Assembly: GCF_013520865.1 (NCBI RefSeq)
Contig: NZ_JACDXJ010000001.1
Span: 4,639,418 to 4,703,417 of the forward strand
Reading direction: 5' to 3'
Source: Microvirga mediterraneensis
GTDB lineage: Bacteria > Pseudomonadota > Alphaproteobacteria > Rhizobiales > Beijerinckiaceae
Length of the DNA stretch: 64,000 nucleotides
Shown: piece after piece, positions 8,792 through 18,143 of the stretch
How positions within the stretch are numbered: the first letter of the stretch is position 1
How the letters are laid out: each line of letters opens with the position of its first letter
The notes under the pieces: model-generated
Told to the model about the DNA's origin: nothing
The model's database searches: none
The model's input: the letters and a program-made list of their open reading frames with translations, nothing else
Made by a program: the position numbers and the translations under genes

Positions 8792-9775
8792 TCAGGTGAT
8801 GTCGAGCTTCAGCATTTGGTGTCGCAGGGCATGGCGCGAGAGCCCCAAGCGCGTCGCCGCTTCAGTCAGGCTGCCATTGGTCGCCGCCAGCATGTGGCGA
8901 ATGAGCTTGATCTGGAAAGCCGTAGTCGCTTCATAGTAATCGACATTGCCCTTGGCGATCGCCTCCCTGATCTCGGGTGGCTGCTCGGTCTTCTCGCCCT
9001 CCTTGATGTCCCGCAGGATGCGGGCGGGCAGATGCTTCACCATGATCGTATTCTCATCCTCGAGAATGAAGATGCGCTCGAGCAGGTTCTCCAGTTCCCG
9101 CACGTTTCCAGGCCAGCGATACCGCCGGAAAACATCGGCCGCATCGATGTCCAGACCCCGGATGACGCGTCCGTAGCGGCTGGAGAGGCGGCGGAGAAAA
9201 TGATCGGTGAGCACGAAGATGTCCTCACCCCGCTCTCGTAGGGGCGGAACATTGATGGCGACGACTTGCAGCCGATAGTAAAGATCCTCCCGAAACCGGC
9301 CTGCATTCACCTCGGACAGGAGAATTCGGTTCGTAGCGGCGATGAAACGTACGTCGACCTCGACTGGATTGATCGCTCCGACGCGACGCAGGCGTTGCGT
9401 ATCGAGTACGGTCAGCAACTTCGCCTGTATGACAAGGTTCATGTCGCGGATTTCGTCGAGGAAGATCGACCCGCCGTTTGCGGCCTCGATCAAACCGGAT
9501 TTCCGGGAAATCGCCCCGGTGAACGCCCCCTTCTCATGCCCGAACAACTCGGATTCGAGCAATTGATCGGGAATGGCAGCGCAGTTGACATCGATGAACT
9601 CCTGCGATCTTCGAGGCGATTGCTGGTGCACCAGCCGGGCGATCAGACCCTTGCCCGTACCGGTTTCTCCATAGATGAGGACGGCGCGTGCCGCACTCCT
9701 GGCGACACGATCAATGAGGCGCCTGACTTCGAGAATCGAGACATGTTCGCCGATCAAGCCTGCTTCGTAGGCCAC
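8792..9775 (-). CDS. Sigma54-dependent transcriptional activator (AAA+, Fis-type HTH)
   Basis: A 327-residue enhancer-binding protein that is almost only an AAA+ domain plus DNA-binding tail. It shows Walker A GETGTGKG (residues 36-43), the sigma54-contacting GAFTGA loop (83-88), LDEIRDM-type Walker B and a C-terminal Fis-like helix-turn-helix (about 290-325, ending SRHALRHQMLKL). There is no receiver, GAF or PAS input domain, as in PspF, so activity must be controlled by a partner protein or by expression. The start is GTG. It lies between the two units that have sigma54 promoters and is their obvious candidate regulator. Confidence 0.9.
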   Translation of the reverse strand: MAYEAGLIGEHVSILEVRRLIDRVARSAARAVLIYGETGTGKGLIARLVHQQSPRRSQEFIDVNCAAIPDQLLESELFGHEKGAFTGAISRKSGLIEAANGGSIFLDEIRDMNLVIQAKLLTVLDTQRLRRVGAINPVEVDVRFIAATNRILLSEVNAGRFREDLYYRLQVVAINVPPLRERGEDIFVLTDHFLRRLSSRYGRVIRGLDIDAADVFRRYRWPGNVRELENLLERIFILEDENTIMVKHLPARILRDIKEGEKTEQPPEIREAIAKGNVDYYEATTAFQIKLIRHMLAATNGSLTEAATRLGLSRHALRHQMLKLDIT

Positions 9776-9891
9776 GCTGGTCCACCCAGGTTAGGGCCTT
9801 CTCAGACGAAGTGGACCCCAGTTCGCCGTCCAAAAAGGCACAGAAACAAAGGAATCCGGAGCTGCTTGCGGTGATGGATCCGTAAGTGGCT

Positions 9892-10962
9892 CTAGGGCCG
9901 GCACTCGAAGGAACTCCACTGGCCGGCACAGGGTTCACGGGATGAAAAGTAAAGGCGAAGCTCGGCTGGTGCAAATATGGAACAGGATATCGTCCTCGCA
10001 TCGCCATCCTGGCCGTGGCGGCACAAGGCCTCACGGCCGTCCTCCGCGTGATATCCCATCAGAGCGGCAATCTCGGAGAGAGGCGGGCAATCGTTCTGGC
10101 CTCCAAGCCACGCCTCGATCCGAGCATAACGCCCTCTCGTGCTGACCGCCATGGGATCGCTTGGCGCCGGGAGCCACGAGGGAGCGCATGCCGAAGACAT
10201 GAAATGGTTCGTCCGCACCACGTAGGGACCGGTCTGGATGGAAAAGGCCTTGTGCCCCAGTTCGACCGCCGCGCAATCTCCCGACGCGTCCGTCATGACG
10301 ATCGTTCCTCCACCGGCATGCGGGGTCTCGGCGATGAGTTCCAGGGCCTCTTCCACGGAACCGCAGTTCCAAAGAAGACGGGTCATGAGGAAGTAGCGCA
10401 GAAGACCCGGACCGTGATCGCTCGTCGAGACATGGGTATCCACAAGGGCGAGGCCGTGCGCGTTCAAGCCGCTGGAAAATGCCCCTGGACTGCCGAGACT
10501 TCCGACACAGAGAATCGCCCTGCCCGGCCTCTCCGGATCACGATGGAGAAAAACCCTCTGCAGCAGGGCGTGCTCGCCGCGATAATCGCGATTCTTGACG
10601 AGGACAGGCCTACTCGTCGGTGAGGCTCCCCAACTCCAGGCGGAGCAGCCATCCGTCGCGAAGTCGGCAAGAACTCCGAGGTGCAGATAGGCGAGGATGC
10701 TATCGAAGCCTCGGTCAAAACCGTCCGCGATGCCGCGCACCTCCGCTGTGGATTCTGGATCGAGGAACTCGAGCAGGCGTGCCTGCTCATCGAGGAAGGC
10801 CCGTACGGACGGCTTTTCCAATAAGGGGCCTGCCTGCGCCAGACGCGTATCGATGGCACTTTGCACGGCGTCACGGAGCAGCTCGCCGCAGCGAGCCTGC
10901 ATCCGTCCGCGCATGTAGGAGTCACCGGTCAGGAGAACGGGAGAAGCAGGTTCGACTTTCAT
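9892..10962 (-). CDS. C45-family peptidase / acyl-CoA:6-APA acyltransferase-like hydrolase
   Basis: A 356-residue member of the Ntn-hydrolase C45 family (isopenicillin-N acyltransferase-like). The likely nucleophile is Cys106 in ATDGCSAW, which family members expose by self-cleavage. The following VLVKNRDY and SGLNAHGLALVDTH segments match the family. Such enzymes cut or form amide bonds of acyl-amino compounds and small peptides. Its ATG overlaps the stop of the upstream importer ATPase (TGATG), so it is co-translated with the oligopeptide importer and probably processes the imported compound. The substrate is unknown. Confidence 0.8.
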   Translation of the reverse strand: MKVEPASPVLLTGDSYMRGRMQARCGELLRDAVQSAIDTRLAQAGPLLEKPSVRAFLDEQARLLEFLDPESTAEVRGIADGFDRGFDSILAYLHLGVLADFATDGCSAWSWGASPTSRPVLVKNRDYRGEHALLQRVFLHRDPERPGRAILCVGSLGSPGAFSSGLNAHGLALVDTHVSTSDHGPGLLRYFLMTRLLWNCGSVEEALELIAETPHAGGGTIVMTDASGDCAAVELGHKAFSIQTGPYVVRTNHFMSSACAPSWLPAPSDPMAVSTRGRYARIEAWLGGQNDCPPLSEIAALMGYHAEDGREALCRHGQDGDARTISCSIFAPAELRLYFSSREPCAGQWSSFECRP

Positions 10963-11960
10963 CAGGATGCACTCACCAGGTGACAGGCTGCCTTCATGTC
11001 CCCTCCAACATCGCGAAGAACGGGGATCTCATGACGGCAGGGTTCGATGGCAAAGGGGCAGCGCGTATGGAACTTGCAACCGGGAGGCGGCGCCAAGGGA
11101 GAAGGCAGATCGCCCGTGAGCTTTACCCTCTCACGCTTCTCTGCCGCGTCGATCTGCGGTACAGCCGAGAGGAGAGCCTTGGTGTAAGGGTGTTTCGGCG
11201 CCCTCAACACCTCGCGGCTCGGGCCCATCTCGACGATATCGCCCAGGTACATCACGGCAATGCGATCGCTCACATGGCCGATGACTCCGATGTCGTGCGA
11301 GATGAACAGGTAGGTCAGCCCCAGCTCGCGCTTGAGCGATCCTAAGAGGGCGATGATCTGCGCCTGGATCGAAACATCGAGAGCCGAAACCGGCTCGTCG
11401 CACACGACGAAGGTCGGATTGAGGATCAGGGCCCTGGCGATCCCGATACGCTGGCGCTGGCCACCGGAGAACTGATGCGGGAAGCGGCCCAGATGCGCGG
11501 CTTTCAAGCCGACGCTTTCGAGCATCGCGACCACGCGATCTCGGATCTCTCCACGTCGGGCAACCCCATGGATGGACAAGGGCAGGCCAACGATGTCCTC
11601 GACGGATTTCCGCGGATTGAGGGAGGCATATGGGTCCTGGAAGATGATCTGCATGCGGCGGCGCAGGGCTGTCATCTCTCGATGCGACAGCTTCGTGATT
11701 TCGGTGCCTTCGAAGCTGATGCTGCCGGCAGTGGGTTCGTGCAAGCGCAGGACTGTCCGTGCAAGTGTCGATTTCCCACAGCCGGACTCGCCGATGAGGC
11801 CAAGCGTCTCGCCCGGCTGGACAGAGAAGCTCACCTTATCGACGGCGCGAAGATCGAGCGCAGGCTGCCGGGCAAGCCTTTGCATGATGCCGCTGTTGAG
11901 GTGATAGACCTTTTCGAGATCACGAACGTCAAGAAGAGGGTGGCGCTGCGCATCGCTCAT
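10962..11960 (-). CDS. Dipeptide/oligopeptide ABC transporter ATPase (DppF/OppF type)
   Basis: A 332-residue ATP-binding subunit with Walker A GESGCGKS, signature FSGGQRQRIGIARAL, Walker B VVCDEPVSALD and the H-loop region. The C-terminal oligo_HPY extension (PHTRCPFAIEPC-like cysteines near the end) marks it as the DppF/OppF class. I chose the ATG at 11960 (MSDAQRH), which overlaps the upstream ATPase stop as ATGA; a longer upstream reading lacks family sequence. It is the fifth gene of the importer operon. Confidence 0.9.
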   Translation of the reverse strand: MSDAQRHPLLDVRDLEKVYHLNSGIMQRLARQPALDLRAVDKVSFSVQPGETLGLIGESGCGKSTLARTVLRLHEPTAGSISFEGTEITKLSHREMTALRRRMQIIFQDPYASLNPRKSVEDIVGLPLSIHGVARRGEIRDRVVAMLESVGLKAAHLGRFPHQFSGGQRQRIGIARALILNPTFVVCDEPVSALDVSIQAQIIALLGSLKRELGLTYLFISHDIGVIGHVSDRIAVMYLGDIVEMGPSREVLRAPKHPYTKALLSAVPQIDAAEKRERVKLTGDLPSPLAPPPGCKFHTRCPFAIEPCRHEIPVLRDVGGDMKAACHLVSAS

Positions 11961-12946
11961 GAGAAGTACTCCTCGGCTCGGATGCAGCGCGCTTGACGGT
12001 CGGGCCCGATATCGATCATAGGAATATCGGACCGGCACTGGGGTAATCGGTCGTCGCAGCGATCATGGAAGCGGCAGATTCCGCCGAGCCCGATGAGTTC
12101 CGGGACCTGCCCCTCGATCGGCCTGATCGGGGCGTCGAGATCCGATAGGCGCGGAATCAAGCCTATGAGGCCGCGGGTATAAGGATGCTTGGGAAGGCTG
12201 ATGAGATCGCGGGTCGGACCCGTTTCGACGACTTGGCCAGCATACATCACCGCGACCCGGTCGGTATGCTCGGCCACGACGCCGAGATCGTGCGTGATGA
12301 GAACCACGCTCATGCCGAGCTCACGGCGAAGATCCCCGATCAGGTCGAGCACCTGCGCCTGGATCGTCACATCGAGCGCAGTTGTCGGCTCGTCCGCGAT
12401 CAGTAGCTTCGGGCGGCACGACAGGGCGATGGCGATCATGATGCGCTGGCGCATTCCGCCCGAGAACTGGTGCGGGTAATCGTCAATCCGCTTGTCGGGA
12501 GCTGGAATGCCGACAAGCCGGAGCATCTCGATCGCACGTGCCCGTGCGGCCTCCCGGCGTCCCGTCCGGGGTAGATCCGTGGTATGGGCGAGCAGGACCT
12601 CCTCGATCTGCTCCGCAACCGTGAGGGCCGGATTGAGCGCAGTGAGCGCGTCCTGCATCGTCATGGAGATGTCGCGACCCCGGAGGCGCCGCCACTTCTC
12701 AGCGTCGAGATGCCTCAGATCAATGCCATCGAAGCGGATCGTCCCCTCGGCAACATAGCCCGGCGAACGCACGAGGCCGATGACGCTGGCGAAGGTCACG
12801 CTCTTCCCCGAGCCGCTCTCGCCCACGATGCCGAGGCACTCGCCAGGATAGAGATCGAGATCGACCCCGTCGACGGCCGTTACCAGACCTGCGCGGGTGG
12901 GAAAGCAAGTCTTGAGGTTGCGGATCGAGAGGAGAGGCTCCGGCAT
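11957..12946 (-). CDS. Dipeptide/oligopeptide ABC transporter ATPase (DppD/OppD type)
   Basis: A 329-residue ATP-binding subunit with Walker A GESGSGKS, signature [15 protein letters not shown] and Walker [12 protein letters not shown], and the DppD-type C-terminal extension with Cys residues ([16 protein letters not shown]) that in related proteins bind an iron-sulfur cluster. The ATG at 12946 ([12 protein letters not shown]) starts one base after the upstream permease stop. With DppF it forms the heterodimeric motor of the importer. Confidence 0.9.
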   Translation of the reverse strand: MPEPLLSIRNLKTCFPTRAGLVTAVDGVDLDLYPGECLGIVGESGSGKSVTFASVIGLVRSPGYVAEGTIRFDGIDLRHLDAEKWRRLRGRDISMTMQDALTALNPALTVAEQIEEVLLAHTTDLPRTGRREAARARAIEMLRLVGIPAPDKRIDDYPHQFSGGMRQRIMIAIALSCRPKLLIADEPTTALDVTIQAQVLDLIGDLRRELGMSVVLITHDLGVVAEHTDRVAVMYAGQVVETGPTRDLISLPKHPYTRGLIGLIPRLSDLDAPIRPIEGQVPELIGLGGICRFHDRCDDRLPQCRSDIPMIDIGPDRQARCIRAEEYFS

Positions 12947-12947
12947 C

Positions 12948-13850
12948 TCAATCACTGAACTTCGGGTCAAAAGCATCGCGAAGGCCCTGGCTTGCCACAT
13001 TGATCGAGAGGACGAGGATGAGGATGGCGATGCCCGGGAAGGTGCTGACCCACCACGCATCCAGGATGAAGCCCCGTCCGTCCGCCACCATCGATCCCCA
13101 CGATGCCGTGGGGGGCTGAACACCGATGCCGAGAAAGGACAAGCTTGCTTCCAGGATGATCACGTGCGCCATGCGGATGGTGGAAACGACGATCACCGGC
13201 GAGAGAATGTTCGGCAGGATTTCGCGGAACATGATGTGAAGACGCGGCGCGCCGATTGCCCGGGCAGCCTCTACATATTCCATCTCGCGGGCAGCGAGCA
13301 CCTCGCCGCGAACGACGCGCGCAGGAACGACCCACTCCTTATAGACCAGCGCCAGGATGATGTTCTGCAGGCCGGGGCCCATCATAGCCATCAGGGCGAT
13401 GGCGAAGATGAGATAGGGAAAGCCGAGAAGAATATCCACGACACGCGAGATCGCGATATCGACCCAGCCACGCATGTAGCCCGCAGCGAGACCGAGCACC
13501 GTCCCGATGGCGGTCGCGATGAGGACGACGGCCAGTCCTATGGTGATCGAAACCTGGGAGCCATAGATGATACGAGAAAGGATATCTCGACCGAGCGCAT
13601 CGCAGCCGAGAAAGTAGCTCCAATCCCCCCCTTCCATCCAGGCCGGAGGCTGGAGGCGGCGCAAAAGATCCGTCTCGTAGGGATCGTGAGGCGCAAACCA
13701 GGGCGCCAGAAGCGCCAGCAGGACGAAGATGAGAACGATAATTGCGGCCGATACGGAGAACCCATCGCCGGAGAACCGGCTCAGACTCTGCCATGTGGGC
13801 GTCTCTGCACGCTCCGGCACGGTAGCGGGTGCTTGAATGGCGGCACTCAC
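12948..13850 (-). CDS. Dipeptide/oligopeptide ABC transporter permease (DppC type)
   Basis: A 300-residue inner-membrane permease. An N-terminal helix (residues about 32-55) is followed by the DppC-specific extracytoplasmic segment (HDPYETDLLRRLQPP...HFLGCDALGRDILSRIIYG) and five further helices, with the EAA loop (EYVEAARAIGAPRLHIMFREILPN) that docks the ATPase. It overlaps the end of the DppB-type gene by four bases (ATGA), showing tight translational coupling. Confidence 0.9.
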   Translation of the reverse strand: MSAAIQAPATVPERAETPTWQSLSRFSGDGFSVSAAIIVLIFVLLALLAPWFAPHDPYETDLLRRLQPPAWMEGGDWSYFLGCDALGRDILSRIIYGSQVSITIGLAVVLIATAIGTVLGLAAGYMRGWVDIAISRVVDILLGFPYLIFAIALMAMMGPGLQNIILALVYKEWVVPARVVRGEVLAAREMEYVEAARAIGAPRLHIMFREILPNILSPVIVVSTIRMAHVIILEASLSFLGIGVQPPTASWGSMVADGRGFILDAWWVSTFPGIAILILVLSINVASQGLRDAFDPKFSD

Positions 13851-14854
13851 AGGCGAACCCTCGGATTGAGAAGCGTATAGAGGATATCGGCGACGAAGTT
13901 CAGCAGTACGTAGGTGACGGCGTAGAGCAGCACGGCTGCCTGCACGAGGGGATAGTTACGAACGAAGATGCTCTCGACGACGAGACGGCCAAGCCCGGGC
14001 CAGCCGAACACGGTTTCAACCACCATATTGCCTCCGAGGAGAGAACCGGTCTCGATGGCCGCGACTGTGACGGTGGGCACCAAAGCGTTCTTGAGGGCGT
14101 GGCGCCAGAGGATCCGACGGCGCGAGAGCCCCTTGGCCTGGGCGAAGACGATGTAGTCGGACCGCAGCACCTCCAGCATTGCCGCCCTCTGGACACGGGT
14201 GAGAACGGCCGCCATGGGCAGTGCCAGCGTGAGCGCGGGAAGGACCAAGTGCGACAGGGCATCGGCGAAACAATCGGGCCGTCCGCGCAACATGCTGTCG
14301 ATGGTCATCAGCCTGGTGATCGGAGCCACCTCGCAGGCGAAATCCATACGCCCGGAAACCGGCAGCCACCGCATCTGCACGGCGAAGAGAATGATGAGGA
14401 TGATGCCGAACCAGAAGCCCGGCAGCGAGACGCCAAAAAGCGATCCGATCGCCGCGAGCCTGTCGACGAGGCGATTCTTCTTGACGGCCGCCACCACGCC
14501 GAGAGGGATCGAGATCGCGAGAGCCAAAAGCAGCGCCGCGAGCGTCAGCTCTATGGTCGCGGGAAGACGTTCAGCGATGACGTCGAAGACCGGACGGCGG
14601 TGGAAGAAGCTCAGGCCGAAATTGCCAGTCAGGGCATTTCCGATAAAGATTCCGAACCGTTCCAGCGCTGGACGGTCCAGTCCCATATCATGGCGGAGCA
14701 CCTGAGCCTGCTCAGGAGTAGCCTGCTGGTCGGCCAGCATGATCTCCACAGGATCGCCGGGCGTCAGGGCCATCATCACGAAAACGATGACGCTGACGCC
14801 GAGGAGAACCGGCAGGAGCTGGACGACACGCCCTATGAGCGCCAACGGTTTCAT
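13847..14854 (-). CDS. Dipeptide/oligopeptide ABC transporter permease (DppB type)
   Basis: A 335-residue inner-membrane permease with the DppB architecture: first helix at residues about 8-30 (VVQLLPVLLGVSVIVFVMMAL), the TPGDP motif directly after it, a periplasmic stretch, and C-terminal helices containing the EAA-like loop (YIVFAQAKGLSRRRILWRHALKNAL). The gene begins about 37 bases after the binding-protein gene. It is unambiguously an importer subunit; the substrate cannot be read from it. Confidence 0.9.
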   Translation of the reverse strand: MKPLALIGRVVQLLPVLLGVSVIVFVMMALTPGDPVEIMLADQQATPEQAQVLRHDMGLDRPALERFGIFIGNALTGNFGLSFFHRRPVFDVIAERLPATIELTLAALLLALAISIPLGVVAAVKKNRLVDRLAAIGSLFGVSLPGFWFGIILIILFAVQMRWLPVSGRMDFACEVAPITRLMTIDSMLRGRPDCFADALSHLVLPALTLALPMAAVLTRVQRAAMLEVLRSDYIVFAQAKGLSRRRILWRHALKNALVPTVTVAAIETGSLLGGNMVVETVFGWPGLGRLVVESIFVRNYPLVQAAVLLYAVTYVLLNFVADILYTLLNPRVRL

Positions 14855-14891
14855 CGGGCTCTTTCTCCTTGAGCAGGTGGTAGGCCGACGC

Positions 14892-16418
14892 TTACTTCAC
14901 GCAGGCGTCATGCAGGTTGATCTTGCTGTCCGCACTTGGCTCCCAGCCGCTGACGCGCTTCGAGACACCATAGATGTCCTGCGGCAGCCACAGGAAGATC
15001 CACGGAACGTCCTTATTCACGATCACCTGCGCCTTCTTGTAGAGATCGGCACGCTTGGACTGGTCGAGTTCGACATTGGCCGCATCCAGCAGCGCATCAA
15101 CGTCCTTGTTGGAATAGAACGCGCTGTTGCCACGATCTCCGGTTTTCAGGGTCGGCACGAAGATATCGGCTGGATCGAGGGAGCCGTTACCCCAAGAGGT
15201 GAAGTACATGTCGCCGCTCTTCTCGCCCTTCGGTGCCCACTTCGCCCGAAGTGTCGAGCCTTCACCCACATTCACCTTAGCGCGGATGCCAGCCTTCGTC
15301 AGCATCGAGGCGACGGCCTCCGTCATCTCCTTGAAGGCGCCTTCCGAATCGATGGTCACGTCGACACCATTCGGATAACCCGCCTCTGCAAGGAGCTTCT
15401 TCGCCTTCTCCGGATCGAAAGCATAGGCGGGAAGATCGGGATTGTAGCCGAACGCATCGGGGCTCATGACGCCGTTTAGGGGAATGGCGGTTCCAAGCAG
15501 GACCTTGTCGATGATGAGCGCCTTGTTGATCGCCATGTTGGCGGCTTGGCGCACGCGCGGATCATCGAAGGGCTTCTTCACGTTGTTCAGGGCGACGAAG
15601 AACGTGCGCGTGCCGTTGACCTTCATCACTTTCGTGTTCACATTGGCCTCCACCTTCTTCATGTCGAAAGGCGGCAGCTCGTTGATGATATCGACTTCAC
15701 CCGCGAGGAGAGCGGCGACGCGGGAGGCGTTCTCCGGAATGATGCGGAAGATGGCGCGGTCGACGCAGGCCTTGCCGACAGGCGGGATATCGGTCGCCCC
15801 GCCGTAATATCCGTCGAAGCGCTCCATGATGATGGAATCGCCCTTGCGCCATTCCACCAGTTTGAAGGGTCCGGTTCCATTGGTCTGGGTCGCAAGCCCC
15901 TGCGACCCGACCTTCTCGGTAAAGGCCTTGCTCACCACTTCTTGGAAGGGAAGCATTGCAGGCAGAATCGGCCATGGCTCGCTCAAGGTGAACCGCACCG
16001 TCCGGTCATCGACCTTCGTGATCGTCTTGACTGGGCCGACGAGATCCTTGCGCGGGCTGGTCTGCCCGCCCATGGCGCCGTCCTTGGTGAGGCGCTCGAA
16101 GGTAAAGACGATATCGTCCGCGCTCATCGGAGAGCCGTCGTGGAACGTCACCCCCTGCCGGATCGTGAAGTCATAAGTCAGGGGATCGACCTGCCTCCAA
16201 GATTCAGCCAGCTCCGGAACGACCTTCATCTTGGCATCGCGGGTCAGGAGGCCATCGTAGATGTTCCGGATGATGGTTTCCGTTTCGCGCTTGCGGTGGT
16301 TCGCAGGATCGAGTGTCAGTGCATCGAGGGTAAATCCAACCCGAAGTTCACTTGCAGCCGCATGAACGGACATCGCCGTCGTGAATACGAAAGCTGTGAG
16401 TGTGAGAGCTTTGAACAT
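14892..16418 (-). CDS. Periplasmic substrate-binding protein of the Dpp/Opp-type importer
   Basis: A 508-residue SBP_bac_5-family binding protein with an N-terminal signal peptide (cleaved after the AAA near residue 22). It has the family signatures LTLDPANHRKRETE, DPLTYDFTIRQGVTFHDGSPMSADDIVFTFER and GTGPFKLVEW. It is the first gene of a five-gene importer operon followed by the C45 hydrolase. Related proteins bind peptides, but also glutathione, nickel chelates or opines, so the ligand is open. It stands about 50 bases after the start predicted from a sigma54 promoter at 16482-16497. Confidence 0.9.
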   Translation of the reverse strand: MFKALTLTAFVFTTAMSVHAAASELRVGFTLDALTLDPANHRKRETETIIRNIYDGLLTRDAKMKVVPELAESWRQVDPLTYDFTIRQGVTFHDGSPMSADDIVFTFERLTKDGAMGGQTSPRKDLVGPVKTITKVDDRTVRFTLSEPWPILPAMLPFQEVVSKAFTEKVGSQGLATQTNGTGPFKLVEWRKGDSIIMERFDGYYGGATDIPPVGKACVDRAIFRIIPENASRVAALLAGEVDIINELPPFDMKKVEANVNTKVMKVNGTRTFFVALNNVKKPFDDPRVRQAANMAINKALIIDKVLLGTAIPLNGVMSPDAFGYNPDLPAYAFDPEKAKKLLAEAGYPNGVDVTIDSEGAFKEMTEAVASMLTKAGIRAKVNVGEGSTLRAKWAPKGEKSGDMYFTSWGNGSLDPADIFVPTLKTGDRGNSAFYSNKDVDALLDAANVELDQSKRADLYKKAQVIVNKDVPWIFLWLPQDIYGVSKRVSGWEPSADSKINLHDACVK

Positions 16419-16481
16419 TCTTCCTCTCCATTCCGCGTTCGGTGTTCCCTGAGCTTATGCTTACGCGGACATGGCCAAGTT

Positions 16482-16497
16482 AGCAAAAATCATGCCA
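16482..16497 (-). promoter_or_regulatory. Sigma54 promoter for the importer/amidase operon
   Basis: On the minus strand the sequence reads TGGCATGATTTTTGCT, identical to the AtuA-operon promoter in the -24 block (TGGCATG) and the -12 block (TTGCT) with the same 4-base spacer. Expected start is near 16471, leaving a leader of about 53 bases before the binding-protein ATG. Confidence 0.85.
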
Positions 16498-16814
16498 GTC
16501 AGAAGAAAAGATAATTCCGAATTCATATCAGCAACTTACCATACTCCGCTCCAAGCGCCTGATATCCTCCTGGCGTGAAAATCCCGCGTGGTGCGCAGAT
16601 TACACCCATGGTCCGGAGGCGCCTCGTTCCAAGAACCTGGAATCCTATATCCGGCACAACTGTCAAGGCGGACTTACGATCACAGGTATCCCCTATCCTG
16701 TTCCCAGGACATAAGGCCACTTCAGAGACAGGTCAGCACGCCTTGTACCTCGTCACCGCAGATAAGCTCACTGGCCCAGCGGCGCATCATGTGCTGGCTG
16801 TTGGGGATTGGGCC
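16498..16814. other. Intergenic stretch between the sigma54 promoter and a decayed gene
   Basis: I see no supported gene here. The sequence directly upstream of the sigma54 promoter would be expected to hold activator sites, but no clear inverted repeat shared with the other promoter was found. Confidence 0.4.
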
Positions 16815-17010
16815 GATCTTGCTGATCGGACGAACACCATCGGCAGTTCAAGGTCGGAGGCGGAGCGCGCCATGTCTCCAGCAAGGATGCCGAGGCTGCC
16901 CGCATAGGTGTGCACCCCGAACCTCAGGGCGATCTCCATGCTGAATTAGGCGATCCAGATTCGCTGCAAATAGCTTTCGATCACCGACACGGCCTTTCCC
17001 TCATTCGCGC
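16815..17010 (-). pseudogene. Remnant of an alpha-glucan (glycogen) phosphorylase
   Basis: On the minus strand, directly after the PfkB-type kinase gene, the reading SVIESYLQRIWIA-stop-FSMEIALRFG...YAGSLGILAGDMARSASDLELPMVFV appears. FSMEIAL and the Gly-rich YAGxLGILAGDxxRSAxDLxLPMV block are characteristic of the N-terminal part of alpha-glucan phosphorylases. An in-frame TAA stands just before FSMEIAL and similarity ends after about 65 codons, so this is a short fossil, not a gene. It suggests a lost glycogen-degrading gene downstream of the sugar kinase. Confidence 0.7.
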
Positions 17011-17013
17011 CCG

Positions 17014-17937
17014 TCAGCTCGCCGCCGCATAGAGGCGCTCGACATCCTCCCGCCGGCAAAGCTCGGTCCCTGGTGTCATCAATGTCGCGGCGCCCGCGGC
17101 CATCCCCAGGCGGACGGCGTGGCGAAGATCGAGGCCCTGTGTCAACCCAAACACGATGGCGCCGACCATGCTGTCTCCCGCCCCGACGGCGCTCCGGACG
17201 GGGACCTTGATAGGCCTCAGTCGCTCGGCGCCCTCGCCGGACACAAGAAGGGCCCCCTCCCCGCCGAGGGACACCACCATGACCTCGCAGGCACCCTGTG
17301 CAATCAGGCTTCGCGCAGCGGCTGTCTGTGCGGCCTCGTCCGGAAGATCCCGGTCGACCCATTCCCGAAGCTCGCGGAGGCTCGGCTTCAGGAGATACGC
17401 TCCCGTGCGCGTTTGACGCAGAGCATCGCCCGATGTGTCGAGCACGAGGCGGGTCCCGAGATGCTTTGCTAGGTCGGCCACCTGCTGAAAGAAACCGGCT
17501 GGAACACCGGGCGGCAGGCTGCCGCTGGCGACGATGAACCGGGCACCCTCGGCAAGGCGGGCCAGACGGGCGAGGCAAGCCTGCCACTCCTCTTCGATCA
17601 GGTTCGGACCGGGCAACATGAAACGGTATTGCTGGCCGCTCCGCCGCTCATCGACCGTGAAGCTCTCGCGTGTCGTTCCTGCGATCGGGACGCGATAATA
17701 GAGAATGTGCTCCCGGTCCAGCAGAGCATCCAGAGCCATCCCGGCGGCCCCGCCGGCGGGAAAGATCGCGAGCGCATCGCCGCCAAGTCTGCGGATCACC
17801 CGCGCCACGTTGATACCCCCGCCGCCTGGATCGTATCGCGGTGCCTCGCAGCGGACCTTGTCCGTCGGGAGAACCGCGTCTGCGCTCGTGGCAATGTCCA
17901 GCGCGGGATTCATAGTCAGCGTCACAACCTGCGGCAT
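17014..17937 (-). CDS. PfkB-family hexose kinase (1-phosphofructokinase/6-phosphofructokinase-2 type)
   Basis: A 307-residue ribokinase-fold kinase. The N-terminus MPQVVTLTMNPALDIATS and the GGGGINVARVIRRLGG motif define the LacC/FruK/PfkB subgroup. The C-terminal SAVGAGDSMVGAIVFG contains the anion hole and catalytic Asp. It probably phosphorylates fructose-1- or fructose-6-phosphate. The fossil phosphorylase behind it would fit a glycogen-to-glycolysis unit used under low oxygen. There is no fructose PTS gene nearby, which favours the 6-phosphofructokinase reading. Confidence 0.85.
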   Translation of the reverse strand: MPQVVTLTMNPALDIATSADAVLPTDKVRCEAPRYDPGGGGINVARVIRRLGGDALAIFPAGGAAGMALDALLDREHILYYRVPIAGTTRESFTVDERRSGQQYRFMLPGPNLIEEEWQACLARLARLAEGARFIVASGSLPPGVPAGFFQQVADLAKHLGTRLVLDTSGDALRQTRTGAYLLKPSLRELREWVDRDLPDEAAQTAAARSLIAQGACEVMVVSLGGEGALLVSGEGAERLRPIKVPVRSAVGAGDSMVGAIVFGLTQGLDLRHAVRLGMAAGAATLMTPGTELCRREDVERLYAAAS

Positions 17938-18143
17938 TCGGCGCCTCCTGTGTCGCGCACCGGCGGATCCCGCCAGGACGCGTCCCTTTCAGAATGGACC
18001 GCTTCCGGCACAGGCGGAAGACCTGCACCTTCCTCTGGTATGACGGAGCAGGCCATTTCACCCAGGGATCGAAGGGTGTGGAGTTTAAAGAAATCCATTG
18101 CTGATCTATGATGGATAGGTCTGCTTCTCTGCGAGAGGGTGCC

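Noticed and set aside
16523..16720. A 65-residue minus-strand reading upstream of the importer operon
   Set aside because: It has no recognisable pattern or good ribosome site and runs toward the sigma54 promoter; probably chance.
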